A stretch of 64,000 bases of DNA, from assembly GCA_902479065.1 (NCBI GenBank), contig CABSNM010000001.1, positions 124,001 to 188,000 on the forward strand, in the 5' to 3' direction. Positions within the stretch are counted from its first letter, which is position 1. Every line of letters begins with the position of its first letter. This document shows, one piece after another, positions 56,123-64,000 of this stretch. The stretch is from an uncultured Collinsella sp. GTDB lineage: Bacteria; Actinomycetota; Coriobacteriia; Coriobacteriales; Coriobacteriaceae. Under the pieces are notes generated by a model. The model was not told the DNA's origin and ran no database searches. It worked only from the letters and a program-made list of their open reading frames with translations. Both the position numbers and the translations under genes were made by a program.

Positions 56123-58081
56123 CTACGACAGGAAAATCCTCGTCCTGCCGCATGCGTCAATGGCAACTGGCAGACGTGTACCGTCACGCTCAACCAGATA
56201 GCGCACCTGCCGACGACGCAAGCAGTCGCGGCAACGGACCTGTCCCGTCGCATCGGTGGCGCAGACGCCCTCGGCGGTCAGCAGGCAGTGCTCGCACACC
56301 ATAAGCTCGGGACGGTCGGCGTCGACCGGACCAAAGACGCCGGGTTCAGCAGCCAGTTCGGCAATACGCTCCGCATCATTGCCGAGCAACTCGGCCGGCA
56401 AGTACACCCGCCCCGCACCGAGTCCGCGCAGCCAGGTAAGCGTGGCCCGATTCGCGCAGAACACCGGCGCCGCCACGTCAAATGTCACGCCCAGCTCGCG
56501 AGCGATCACCACCTGTCCCAGGTTGCGGCAGACGACGCACCCGGCACGCTGCATCAGTGAGCGGGTCCGGTCAGCGTCACCCGTGCGGCACACTTCGTCA
56601 AGCACCACAACGGCGTCGGACAAATCGAGTTCTCCGCGCGGGTCGGCATCCATCAGCTGCCAAGCAAAAACCATGCGAGCGGGAACCGCGCACTCCACCA
56701 ACTCCGTCGACGCACCACCATCCACCGCAACGCCCTCAAAGGGCAGCACCTCAACGGCACGCGCAACGGGCGCAATCGCATCCGCCTCGGCCCGCATGCG
56801 CTCCAACACCGCCGCCGTCTGATCCAACACGCCGGCGCTGCGAATCAGGTATACCTCGCAGCCCGCGTCCACCTTACGCTTGCAATGCACGACGACGCGC
56901 TTCCCCGCTGCGGCATCCACCGGGCAGGGCACCTGCGGCCAGCGCTTGGGCACATCGGGACGCGTGTCGACACCCGGATAGAACCGAATCTCGAGCGTGT
57001 CACCCGCCGCCACAGCGGCGTCGAGCTCAACGGTCACCTCTTCGTGGCCCACAGCGACCAAGCGCCCCACGCGCACGCCCTGGTTAATTGCGCGCTCAAA
57101 GCTCATCAGCCCGGCACCCGAACGCCCTCGCAGGTACGCATCGGTAAACCCACGGTTAAACGACCTTCCCAGCTCGCGCTCAAGCTCTTCCACGGCACCG
57201 GAGTCCCACGCGCCGTCGCGCAGCATATCGAGCGCCCGGCGCCACACCCGTACCACGTTGAATACGTAATCGGGGTTCTTCATGCGCCCCTCGATCTTGA
57301 GCGACGCCACGCCGGCATCTACAAGCTCAGGCAGATGTGCAATACCCAGATAGTCGCGCGGGCACAGCAGGCGATCTCCCTCGACGGCAACAACGCTCTG
57401 TCCCGCCTCGTCCACTAGGTCGTACGCCAGACGGCACGGCTGCGTGCAGTCGCCGCGCATCGCCGAGCGCCCACGCCGCAGGGCCGAGAACTCGCACGCC
57501 CCCGAATAGCCGATGCAAATCGCACCGTGGCAGAATACCTCGATGGGCACGCCCGTGGCACATAGCGCCGCAATCTCGTCGACCGTCAGCTCGCGTGCCG
57601 TCGTCACGCGCTCGACCCCCAGCTCATCGGCGGCAAGCCGCACGGCGCCTTCGCTATGAGCGCCCGCCTGCGTGGACAGGTGAATCTCGACCCCGGGAAT
57701 CGCCGCGCGCAGCGCGCAGGCCAACCCGGCATCGGCGACAATCAGAGCATCGGCGCCCAACTCCAGTGCATGAGCTCCCAACGCCACCGCGTCGGACAAC
57801 TCATCGTCAAACACGAACACGTTGAGCGTCACGTACACGCGCACGCCATGGGCATGCGCCACGGCGCAGCCGCGCGCAAACTCGTCATCCGTAAAGCCAT
57901 GCGCGCTCACGCGGGCGTTAAAGCCGCCCAACCCCGCATAGATGGCATCGGCACCCGCGGCGATGGCCGCAAGCATCTGGTCGAGCCCGCCCGCCGGCGC
58001 CAGCAGCTCGGGCAGCGCCACACCGGCAGCATCCAATCCAGTCTCGTATTGTCCGCTCGGCCCCATCGCCCGAATCGCCAT
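56123..58081 (-). CDS. Peptidase U32-family protein
   Basis: 652 residues from ATG 58081 (MAIRAMGPSGQ), with AAGGAG seven nt upstream. The N-terminal TIM-barrel region reads ELLAPAGGLDQMLAAIAAGADAIYAGLGGFNAR. The Cys signature HGAICIGYSGACEFSALRRGRSAMRGDCTQPCRLAYDL is that of the U32 Fe-S family. Family members such as RlhA and TrhP hydroxylate rRNA or tRNA rather than cleave proteins. The C-terminus has two extra Cys clusters (CEHCLLTAEGVC and CRDCLRRR). Exact target unknown. Confidence 0.85.
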   Translation of the reverse strand: MAIRAMGPSGQYETGLDAAGVALPELLAPAGGLDQMLAAIAAGADAIYAGLGGFNARVSAHGFTDDEFARGCAVAHAHGVRVYVTLNVFVFDDELSDAVALGAHALELGADALIVADAGLACALRAAIPGVEIHLSTQAGAHSEGAVRLAADELGVERVTTARELTVDEIAALCATGVPIEVFCHGAICIGYSGACEFSALRRGRSAMRGDCTQPCRLAYDLVDEAGQSVVAVEGDRLLCPRDYLGIAHLPELVDAGVASLKIEGRMKNPDYVFNVVRVWRRALDMLRDGAWDSGAVEELERELGRSFNRGFTDAYLRGRSGAGLMSFERAINQGVRVGRLVAVGHEEVTVELDAAVAAGDTLEIRFYPGVDTRPDVPKRWPQVPCPVDAAAGKRVVVHCKRKVDAGCEVYLIRSAGVLDQTAAVLERMRAEADAIAPVARAVEVLPFEGVAVDGGASTELVECAVPARMVFAWQLMDADPRGELDLSDAVVVLDEVCRTGDADRTRSLMQRAGCVVCRNLGQVVIARELGVTFDVAAPVFCANRATLTWLRGLGAGRVYLPAELLGNDAERIAELAAEPGVFGPVDADRPELMVCEHCLLTAEGVCATDATGQVRCRDCLRRRQVRYLVERDGTRLPVAIDACGRTRIFLS

Positions 58082-58243
58082 CGGCAAACTCCTTACCAAG
58101 GTATGCATTCACTCTGAAAAATGCCGTCTTCCAGCATACACGAGGCCTCGCGCGCCCCGTTTGGTTTATCGTGTAATAACTTATGTCCATCCTGCCCCGA
58201 CGGCACATCCGCCGTCCGGCACGACATACCTGGAGGTCAATAT

Positions 58244-60439
58244 ATGGGTCCTCGCCAACGACAGGGACGCAGCCGTTCAAAGACGCATGCCCTGCCCATA
58301 ATCCTGCTCTCGTTTTTGGGCTTTTTGCTTATCGCGGGCGTGGCGTTTGGCATCGGCATGGTCGGCAACGTCAACCGCTGGCTGTCCGATCTGCCCGACT
58401 ACACCGACGCCAACGCGTATCTGGTGAGCGAGCCCACCGAGATCGTCGACTGCAACGGCAACAAGATCGCAAGCTTCTACACGCAAAACCGCAAGTCCAT
58501 CACCAAGGACGAGGTCTCCCCCTACGTGCTGCAGGGCACCGTTGACGTCGAGGACGAGCGCTTCTACGAGCACGGCGGTATCGACCTGTGGGGTATCGCG
58601 CGTGCTGCGGTGGCAACCCTCGGCGGCGGGCACGAAGGCGCCTCGACTATCACCCAGCAGCTGGTGCGCAACACCATCCTGCAGGAGGAGCAGTTCGACT
58701 CGACCATCGAGCGTAAGGTGCGCGAGGCCTACATCGCCGTAAAGATGGAGGACATGTACTCCAAAGACGAGATCCTCATGATGTACCTCAACACCATCTA
58801 TTACGGCCACGGCGCCTACGGTATCGAGGCCGCCGCCGAGACCTACCTATCCAAGAGCGCCGCCGACCTCACCCTGAGCGAAGCCGCGCTGCTCATCGGC
58901 CTTCCCAACTCGCCTTCGCAGTACGACCCCACGGTCAATCCCGACCTGGCACTGTCTCGCCGCAACAAGGTCCTCGACAACATGCTGCGCCTGGGCCACA
59001 TCACCCAGGAGGAGCACGATGCCGCACAGGCCGAGCCCATCACCCTCAACGTGACCGAGATTTCGGGCAGCGGCGTCGACGTATACTCGCAGCCCTACTT
59101 TGTCGCCTATGTTAAGCAGCTGCTGGAGCAGGAGTTCTCGACCGACGTGCTCTTTAAGGGCGGCCTGACCGTCAAGACCACCATCGACCCCACGATGCAG
59201 CAGGTGGCAGAGAATGCCGTCCGCGAGCAGCTCGACACGCTCTCACTCGACGGCCTGGACATGGGCATGGTCGTCGTCGACCCCAAGACCGGCTACATCA
59301 AGTGCATGGTGGGCGGCTACGACTACAACGCCGACGAGAACCACGTAAACCATGCCACGGCCAAGCGTCCCGTCGGCTCCACCTTCAAGGCCTTTACACT
59401 GGCAACTGCCATCCAAAACGGCATGAACCCCAACGTCACCCTCAACTGCAACTCGCCGCTCAAGGCCAAGGGCACCACGACCGAGGTCCAAAACTACGCC
59501 AACCATAGCTATGGCAACATCACGCTTAAGCAGGCGACGGCATACTCCTCCAACACCGGCTACATCCAGGTGGCGGAAGCCGTCGGCAACAGCAAGATCA
59601 TCTCGCTCGTCAAAAAGCTCGGCATCGATCCCGCCAAGGACAACATCGAGGACGTTCCCGTCATGACGCTCGGCACCGGCTCGATCTCGCCGCTCGAGAT
59701 GGCCGCCGCCTACGCGACGTTTGCCAACGGCGGCTACTATCGCCAGCCGATCGCCATCACCGAGATTGACTCTCGTACCGGTTCGGTGCTGTATCAGCAC
59801 ACCGACAATCCCTCACAGGTGCTTACCGAGGGCGAGGCCGCCGCGGTCACCGATGTTCTGTCCGGCGTCATGCAGGGCGGCGGTACGGGTGCTGCCGGTG
59901 CCCTGAGCGTCAACCAGCCCTATGCCGGCAAGACGGGCACCACCGACAACACCACCAACCTGTGGTTCTGCGGCTATACCCCGCAGCTGGCGTGCGCTCT
60001 GTGGACCGGCTATTCCGCGGGCGAGATCCCTATCCAAAAATACGGCACAGACCTGCTGGGCGACAGCACCAACCTGCCTGTCTTTAAGCGGTTTATGAAC
60101 ACCGTTCTGACCGGTACCGAGCGCGAGGAGTTTGCGACCGGAACGGCGCCCACCTACAAGAACAACAGCGTCTGGAAGTTCTACGGCACCAACAACACCA
60201 AGAAGACGGAGAACGACGACAAGGACGAGAACGAGGACGAAGAGGAAACCACAACGACGACAACGACGACCACGACCACCGAGACCACAGGCGGCGACAC
60301 CACCGGCGGCACCGGTACGACCGGTGGCTCGACGGGCGGCTCCACTGGTGGTTCGACCGGCGGCGATGGCGGCACGCCTACGCCTACGCCTACACCCACT
60401 CCCGACCCCTCGCCCACGCCTGACGATACGGTTGGCTAG
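58244..60439 (+). CDS. Class A penicillin-binding protein (transglycosylase/transpeptidase)
   Basis: 731 residues from ATG 58244, eight nt after TGGAGG. TM anchor at ~20-45 (LPIILLSFLGFLLIAGVAFG); GT51 domain with EDERFYEHGGIDLWG and STITQQLVRN (~100-145); transpeptidase with STFK (Ser ~379), SSNTGY and KTGTT (~565). The last ~65 residues are low-complexity, with a run of Thr then Gly/Ser/Thr repeats and PT repeats, probably reaching through the wall. It polymerises and cross-links peptidoglycan. It is divergent from the U32 gene. Confidence 0.93.
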   Translation: MGPRQRQGRSRSKTHALPIILLSFLGFLLIAGVAFGIGMVGNVNRWLSDLPDYTDANAYLVSEPTEIVDCNGNKIASFYTQNRKSITKDEVSPYVLQGTVDVEDERFYEHGGIDLWGIARAAVATLGGGHEGASTITQQLVRNTILQEEQFDSTIERKVREAYIAVKMEDMYSKDEILMMYLNTIYYGHGAYGIEAAAETYLSKSAADLTLSEAALLIGLPNSPSQYDPTVNPDLALSRRNKVLDNMLRLGHITQEEHDAAQAEPITLNVTEISGSGVDVYSQPYFVAYVKQLLEQEFSTDVLFKGGLTVKTTIDPTMQQVAENAVREQLDTLSLDGLDMGMVVVDPKTGYIKCMVGGYDYNADENHVNHATAKRPVGSTFKAFTLATAIQNGMNPNVTLNCNSPLKAKGTTTEVQNYANHSYGNITLKQATAYSSNTGYIQVAEAVGNSKIISLVKKLGIDPAKDNIEDVPVMTLGTGSISPLEMAAAYATFANGGYYRQPIAITEIDSRTGSVLYQHTDNPSQVLTEGEAAAVTDVLSGVMQGGGTGAAGALSVNQPYAGKTGTTDNTTNLWFCGYTPQLACALWTGYSAGEIPIQKYGTDLLGDSTNLPVFKRFMNTVLTGTEREEFATGTAPTYKNNSVWKFYGTNNTKKTENDDKDENEDEEETTTTTTTTTTTETTGGDTTGGTGTTGGSTGGSTGGSTGGDGGTPTPTPTPTPDPSPTPDDTVG

Positions 60440-60462
60440 AAATTCATCCGGCCATTAGCAAC

Positions 60463-60508
60463 AAGGCCCCCGAGCAGCTTATTAAAGTGCTCGGGGGCCT
60501 TTTAGTTT
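60463..60508 (+). terminator. Intrinsic terminator of the PBP gene
   Basis: AAGGCCCCCGAGCA...TGCTCGGGGGCCTTTTAG: strong stem with a T-run. Confidence 0.92.
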
Positions 60509-60549
60509 AAAGCGACCTGGTGGACGGCCTTTATACCGGCAAACAATAT

Positions 60550-60580
60550 AGGGGGTACCGACCAACGTCGATACCCCCTT
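60550..60580 (-). terminator. Hairpin downstream of argR
   Basis: AGGGGGTATCG and CGGTACCCCCT pair with one mismatch, 49 nt past the argR stop. The T-run is poor. Confidence 0.55.
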
Positions 60581-60628
60581 ACAAGCCACCATGTCACGCA
60601 CACAGTGCCGAGCGCACGACCCGCACGC

Positions 60629-61066
60629 CTACTTGCGAGAATTGCTCAGCTTATTGATCAGCGCCTCGAGACGCTCGCCGTCCTCGGCCGTCTGGGCAAT
60701 AACCAAAATCGTATCGTTGCCGGCAAGCGAGCCAAGCACATCGGGCAACTCTGCCGCATCAACGGCGGCGGCGATGCCGGAAGCCGTACCAGGCTGAGCC
60801 TTGATCATAACCAGATTATCGGTGCGCAGAACGCCCGTTACGAGCTCGGAAACCATACGCTGCAGGTGCAGGTCCTCTGCCAGAACATAGATACCCTCGG
60901 GGAGCTTACGCAGCCCCATATCGGCAATATCGCGAGAGACAGTCGCCTGCGTGCAATCAAAGCCCATAGCGCGGAGCTCATCGACCAGCACGCGCTGCGT
61001 GCGGACGTCCTTATTGCGCACAATATCTCTAATGGCATCCTGGCGCCCATTGCGTTTTTTAGCCAT
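60629..61066 (-). CDS. argR: Arginine repressor ArgR
   Basis: 145 residues from ATG 61066 (MAKKRNGRQDAIRDIV) after AGAGAGGG. The N-terminal winged helix includes DELRAMGFDCTQATVSRDIADMGLRKLPEG, and the C-terminal oligomerisation/arginine-binding domain has QPGTASGIAAAVDAAELPDVLGSLAGNDTILVIA with the conserved GxA and the acidic GNDTI. It represses arginine synthesis genes when arginine is high. No arginine gene lies in this window. Confidence 0.93.
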   Translation of the reverse strand: MAKKRNGRQDAIRDIVRNKDVRTQRVLVDELRAMGFDCTQATVSRDIADMGLRKLPEGIYVLAEDLHLQRMVSELVTGVLRTDNLVMIKAQPGTASGIAAAVDAAELPDVLGSLAGNDTILVIAQTAEDGERLEALINKLSNSRK

Positions 61067-61154
61067 ACAAACCCTCTCTCCAAAAGATGGCGGAGACAAT
61101 CAATCAGTGACTGAATAGTTTAACGCTATTTGAAGGCTTTTGTGTATAAGAACG

Positions 61155-61192
61155 CATTTCGAAACAATTCTATGCAAATTTGTTTCGAAATG
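61155..61192. other. AT-rich perfect inverted repeat upstream of argR
   Basis: CATTTCGAAACAA and TTGTTTCGAAATG form a perfect 13-bp dyad around 12 nt, between the glycosyltransferase stop (61199) and argR. Without a T-run it is not a classic terminator; an operator or RNA processing site is possible. Confidence 0.6.
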
Positions 61193-61198
61193 AGCCGT

Positions 61199-62239
61199 TT
61201 AGGCGGTTTTTGCGCCCGTCCGGTTAAGAAAAGCTGCCAGATGCGTACACATCACGCAGCGCGCGGGCTTGGCGCTGGCGATCGGCCCAAACAACAAACC
61301 GAGTCCCCGATGGTTATCCTTGAGCGCGGCGACCATCTGACGGGTTCGAGGCGCATCGAGCATATCACGCATGCGGGCGGAACGCTCGATTGACGACACC
61401 CCATGCGGGCTCAGACACAAATTCTCGATGCAGGCGACCAGTCCGGCAAAGTAGAACTTTTGGCTTGCCAGCTTGAGCCGACCACCGCTGTCTGCTTCCG
61501 AGAGTGAGTCCGCAAGCTCGTCGAGCGCTCGAGTGTCATCGGATACCTTGGCATACATGGTGGGATCAAAGGCATCTGTAAGTTTAGGTGCCGCCGTGTG
61601 GAAACAAGCATCGCCGCAGCCGGACACGCATCGTGTCTGCGAAAGCGCGCATGCCATAAACCCAACTGTGCGAAACACCTTGTCGCACAAAAGGCATGCC
61701 TCAAACAGCGAGCGGCTGTACATCACACCAGAGGTCTGAACGACTAGGCCGCCTAAAATCAACTGAGGCAGCCCGGCCACCATCGAAGATTTGCTATCAA
61801 TGGAAATATGAGCAGCATCCAAGACGCGCGAATGGCGCTCTCGATGTGCATCATAGCGGTCGAGCGACACCGTGGGGAGCACTATGTCTGCCGTAGAATC
61901 GCACGCGATATTGACCATCTTGGAAAGGGACTGCGGAGCAAACCACTCATCGGCGTTCATAGCGATGATTTGAGAGCCGCGCGAGGCAGCAAAACCGGCA
62001 CGAAGACAAGCGCCGCGCTTCGCGTCCTCGACGTCAATCAAATCAATATGAATGTCCCTGTCGGCAGCAACTTGAAGCGAATGGCGCACACCGGGCGCAG
62101 CATCGCGACAGACAACGACAATCTGCAAATCGTAGAGGTCTTGGTTCTGGATACTCTCGAGCGCACGCATCGCATAGCTGAGCGAACCTTCTACCACAAG
62201 GATCACCGAAAGTCGCGGATGCGAGCCACGTCGAACCAA
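61199..62239 (-). CDS. Family 2 glycosyltransferase
   Basis: 346 residues from TTG 62239 after GAGAGGACGG. The GT-A core is visible: LSVILVVEGSLSYAMRALESIQNQDLYDLQIVVV, then GACLRAGFAASRGSQIIAMNADEWF, where NADE stands for the DxD metal motif. No membrane helix is obvious. The C-terminal half is not recognised and is Cys-containing (CGDACF, CVMCTH). Donor and acceptor unknown. The gene stands alone between truA and argR. Confidence 0.75.
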   Translation of the reverse strand: MVRRGSHPRLSVILVVEGSLSYAMRALESIQNQDLYDLQIVVVCRDAAPGVRHSLQVAADRDIHIDLIDVEDAKRGACLRAGFAASRGSQIIAMNADEWFAPQSLSKMVNIACDSTADIVLPTVSLDRYDAHRERHSRVLDAAHISIDSKSSMVAGLPQLILGGLVVQTSGVMYSRSLFEACLLCDKVFRTVGFMACALSQTRCVSGCGDACFHTAAPKLTDAFDPTMYAKVSDDTRALDELADSLSEADSGGRLKLASQKFYFAGLVACIENLCLSPHGVSSIERSARMRDMLDAPRTRQMVAALKDNHRGLGLLFGPIASAKPARCVMCTHLAAFLNRTGAKTA

Positions 62240-62400
62240 GTTATCCGTCCTCTCGACAGCAGTGAATCAAACTGTCGTTCATGGTACACCCCGGCAATAA
62301 AAGCAATGAGACACCGGTTGTATTGCACGCCAAGAACAGATGTTGCACACGCGCAGCCCACAGATGACAGGTGCCGACGCACGACGCGCCGAGCCCTCCC

Positions 62401-63225
62401 CTAGTCGAGCACGACAAGCTCGGCGGGATCGTAATCCACGCCCATAAACGTAAGGCCGCAGGCAGGAGCCGTGGGGCCCGCAGCGGTACGGTCGCAAGCA
62501 TCGATGACCTCGCGCATCCACTCGGGTTCACGGCGATGCATGCCAATCGCGACAAGCGTGCCAACGATCGTACGGACCATCGAATGCAGAAACGCATTGC
62601 CCTCGATGGTAAACGTCAGGATGTCCTCGCCAAACGCAACCTCATGGCCAAACTCGGCGCGCATTACGCAGCGGTGCGTAGGTTTGCCCACGGCAGAAGC
62701 AACCTTGCAAAAGCTTTTAAAGTCCTGCTCGCCCAGCAGCGCGGGGCAGGCAGCAGACATAGCCTCAACATCCAAGGGATAGCGATGCCACCACACCGCA
62801 CCGCGGGACAGCACGGGGCGCGCATCTCGATCGGCAATACGGTACGTATACGTACGGGAACGCGCGTCAAAACGTGCAGAAAAGCCTTTACGGGCCTTGT
62901 AGACCTCGTTGATGGCGATATCTTTGGGCAGCAGGGCATCCATAGCCCGCAGCCACCTACGGCGCGTTAGGGCGAGCTCAGCGTCCGTTACGGGCACGCT
63001 GATGTACTGAGCCACGGCATGCACGCCGGCATCGGTGCGACCCGCGCACGTCAGATCGATCGGACGGCGAAGCAGCGTCTCGATGGCTCGACGCAGCTCA
63101 CCCGCAACCGTCGTCTGTCCCGGCTGCTCGGCAAAGCCGCTATAGGACGAGCCATCGTATGCCACGCGGAAAACGAGCGTGGCATCGAGCTCTGGAATCG
63201 AATTGAAATCAGACGGCGCGGTCAT
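62401..63225 (-). CDS. truA: tRNA pseudouridine synthase A
   Basis: 274 residues from ATG 63225 after GGGAGCGCCC. The catalytic Asp is in CAGRTDAGVHAVAQ. FRVAYDGSSYSGFAEQPGQTTV and GNAFLHSMVRTIVGTLV are typical TruA motifs. It modifies U38-U40 in the tRNA anticodon arm. It lies downstream of rplQ, the usual order in this group, with a terminator between. Confidence 0.94.
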   Translation of the reverse strand: MTAPSDFNSIPELDATLVFRVAYDGSSYSGFAEQPGQTTVAGELRRAIETLLRRPIDLTCAGRTDAGVHAVAQYISVPVTDAELALTRRRWLRAMDALLPKDIAINEVYKARKGFSARFDARSRTYTYRIADRDARPVLSRGAVWWHRYPLDVEAMSAACPALLGEQDFKSFCKVASAVGKPTHRCVMRAEFGHEVAFGEDILTFTIEGNAFLHSMVRTIVGTLVAIGMHRREPEWMREVIDACDRTAAGPTAPACGLTFMGVDYDPAELVVLD

Positions 63226-63260
63226 GGGCGCTCCCAACAAACAGGCAATGGCATTTCGAC

Positions 63261-63293
63261 AAAAAAAGAGGGGTACGCGAACGTACCCCTCGA
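63261..63293 (-). terminator. Intrinsic terminator of the rpoA-rplQ operon
   Basis: Minus-strand CGAGGGGTACG...CGTACCCCTCTTTTTTTG: a strong stem and seven T. Confidence 0.93.
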
Positions 63294-63317
63294 ATATAGC
63301 CTATGCAGACGGATTGT

Positions 63318-63785
63318 CTACTCAGCGGTCTCCTCAGCAGGAGCCTCCTCGGCAGCCTCGACCTTCTTGGGAGCAGCGGCCTTCTTGGGGGCCGGAGCAG
63401 CCTTCTTGGCCTTAGGCGTGCAAGGCTCGGTGACGAGCTCCATGATAACGATGGGAGCATTGTCGCCCTTACGGTTACCGAGCTTCATGATGCGGGTGTA
63501 ACCGCCGTTGCGGTCCTGCCACATACCCTGGGCAGCCTTGTCGAAGATCTCGGCAACGAGCTGCTTATCGCCGAGCTTGGCGATAGCCAGACGACGAGAG
63601 TGCAGGTCGCCCTTCTTGGCCCAGGTGATGATCGGATCGACGACCGAACGCAGCGCCTTAGCGCGGGTCTCGGTGGTCTTGATGCGGTCGTTCTCGAAGA
63701 GGGCCTTAGCAAGGCTCTTCTTCATGGCCTTGGTGTGGCTCGCATCGGTGCCGAGCTTCAGGCCCTTCTTAACGTTGTGACGCAT
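63318..63785 (-). CDS. rplQ: 50S ribosomal protein L17 (bL17) with C-terminal tail
   Basis: 155 residues. bL17 core: MRHNVKKGLKLGTDASHTKAMKKSLAKALFENDRIKTTETRAKALR, GGYTRIMKLGNRKGDNAPIVIMELV. The last ~35 residues form a Lys/Ala/Pro/Glu tail (KKAAPAPKKAAAPKKVEAAEEAP). Usual length is 115-130 in many bacteria; actinobacteria often have tails. It follows rpoA by 30 nt. Confidence 0.96.
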   Translation of the reverse strand: MRHNVKKGLKLGTDASHTKAMKKSLAKALFENDRIKTTETRAKALRSVVDPIITWAKKGDLHSRRLAIAKLGDKQLVAEIFDKAAQGMWQDRNGGYTRIMKLGNRKGDNAPIVIMELVTEPCTPKAKKAAPAPKKAAAPKKVEAAEEAPAEETAE

Positions 63786-63815
63786 GGTCTAGTTTCTCCT
63801 CAAATATGCGAAGCA

Positions 63816-64000
63816 TTAAGCCTTCAGGCTCAGGCCCATGGACTCAAGCTTGTCCTTCACTTCCTCGATCGACTTAACACCGAAGTTACGGATGTTGAGC
63901 AGATCGTTCTCCGAGAACTCAACGAGCTGACGGACCGAGTGAATGCTGGCGCGCTTAAGGCAGTTGTAGGAACGGACGGAAAGGTCCAGATCCTCGATCT
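63816..64000 (-). CDS. rpoA: RNA polymerase alpha subunit, C-terminal part (cut by window end)
   Basis: The minus-strand frame reads EDLDLSVRSYNCLKRASIHS, VRQLVEFSENDLLNIRNFGV and KSIEEVKDKLESMGLSLKA then TAA, which is the alpha C-terminal domain that contacts UP elements and activators. The gene continues beyond the window. It precedes rplQ in the standard order. Confidence 0.97.
   Translation of the reverse strand, partial: IEDLDLSVRSYNCLKRASIHSVRQLVEFSENDLLNIRNFGVKSIEEVKDKLESMGLSLKA

Overview
The window looks like chromosomal DNA of a high-GC (about 60%) anaerobic actinobacterium of the class Coriobacteriia, most likely Collinsella. This rests on my recognition of protein sequences and gene order (secA-prfB, split transketolase, ftsEX, rnr, smpB, rubredoxin plus flavin reductase); no database search was possible. 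Most of it is core chromosome. One segment, about 40.9-48.6 kb, looks like an acquired island.

Left part (0-20.6 kb): the 3' part of a membrane-anchored Ser/Thr kinase; a copper cassette (copA, a CopZ-like chaperone, csoR) with a CsoR-type operator in its promoter; a zinc-ribbon membrane protein; an amidohydrolase; a nuclease-like (DUF559-type) gene tightly enclosed by palindrome arrays; a hypothetical protein; gltBD (glutamate synthase); mntH with a possible metal-repressor site; a 47-residue rubredoxin-like protein with a flavin reductase; smpB; a TPR-like protein; and tRNA-Glu(CTC) and tRNA-Gln(CTG).

Middle (20.6-40.7 kb): an ArsC/Spx-like protein; a complete N-acetylmuramic acid system (murR-murQ-murP-mupG) that imports and phosphorylates wall fragments and turns them into GlcNAc-6-P; VanZ-like protein; a small serine recombinase; rnr; ftsE-ftsX, where FtsE has a long N-terminal extension; split transketolase; a YitT-type membrane protein; prfB and secA (translationally coupled); and rpmE.

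Island (40.9-48.6 kb): two near-identical copies of a ~67-bp sequence flank an operon of two small secreted proteins and two ABC systems built from homologous permease units, a divergent DUF2975/XRE pair, and an N-terminally truncated tyrosine integrase. A bacteriocin/immunity role is the best guess and is not proven.

Right part (48.6-64 kb): ACT-domain protein, citrate synthase, two Cof-type HAD phosphatases, adenine deaminase with a promoter-terminator leader, tyrS, a U32 peptidase-family protein, a class A penicillin-binding protein, argR, a family 2 glycosyltransferase, truA, rplQ and the 3' end of rpoA.

The most unusual signal is intergenic. Several families of palindromic repeats have strictly fixed length and spacing: 59-nt units repeating every 80-81 nt (family A), 67-nt single hairpins (family B), 46-nt units repeating every 62 nt (family F), 'GGGACAGGTT' elements (family C), modular 'GTGTCCCC' elements (family E), and one 122-nt near-perfect hairpin (G). 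Family A encloses the nuclease-like gene on both sides, an arrangement like that of REP elements around RAYT genes but with a different protein.
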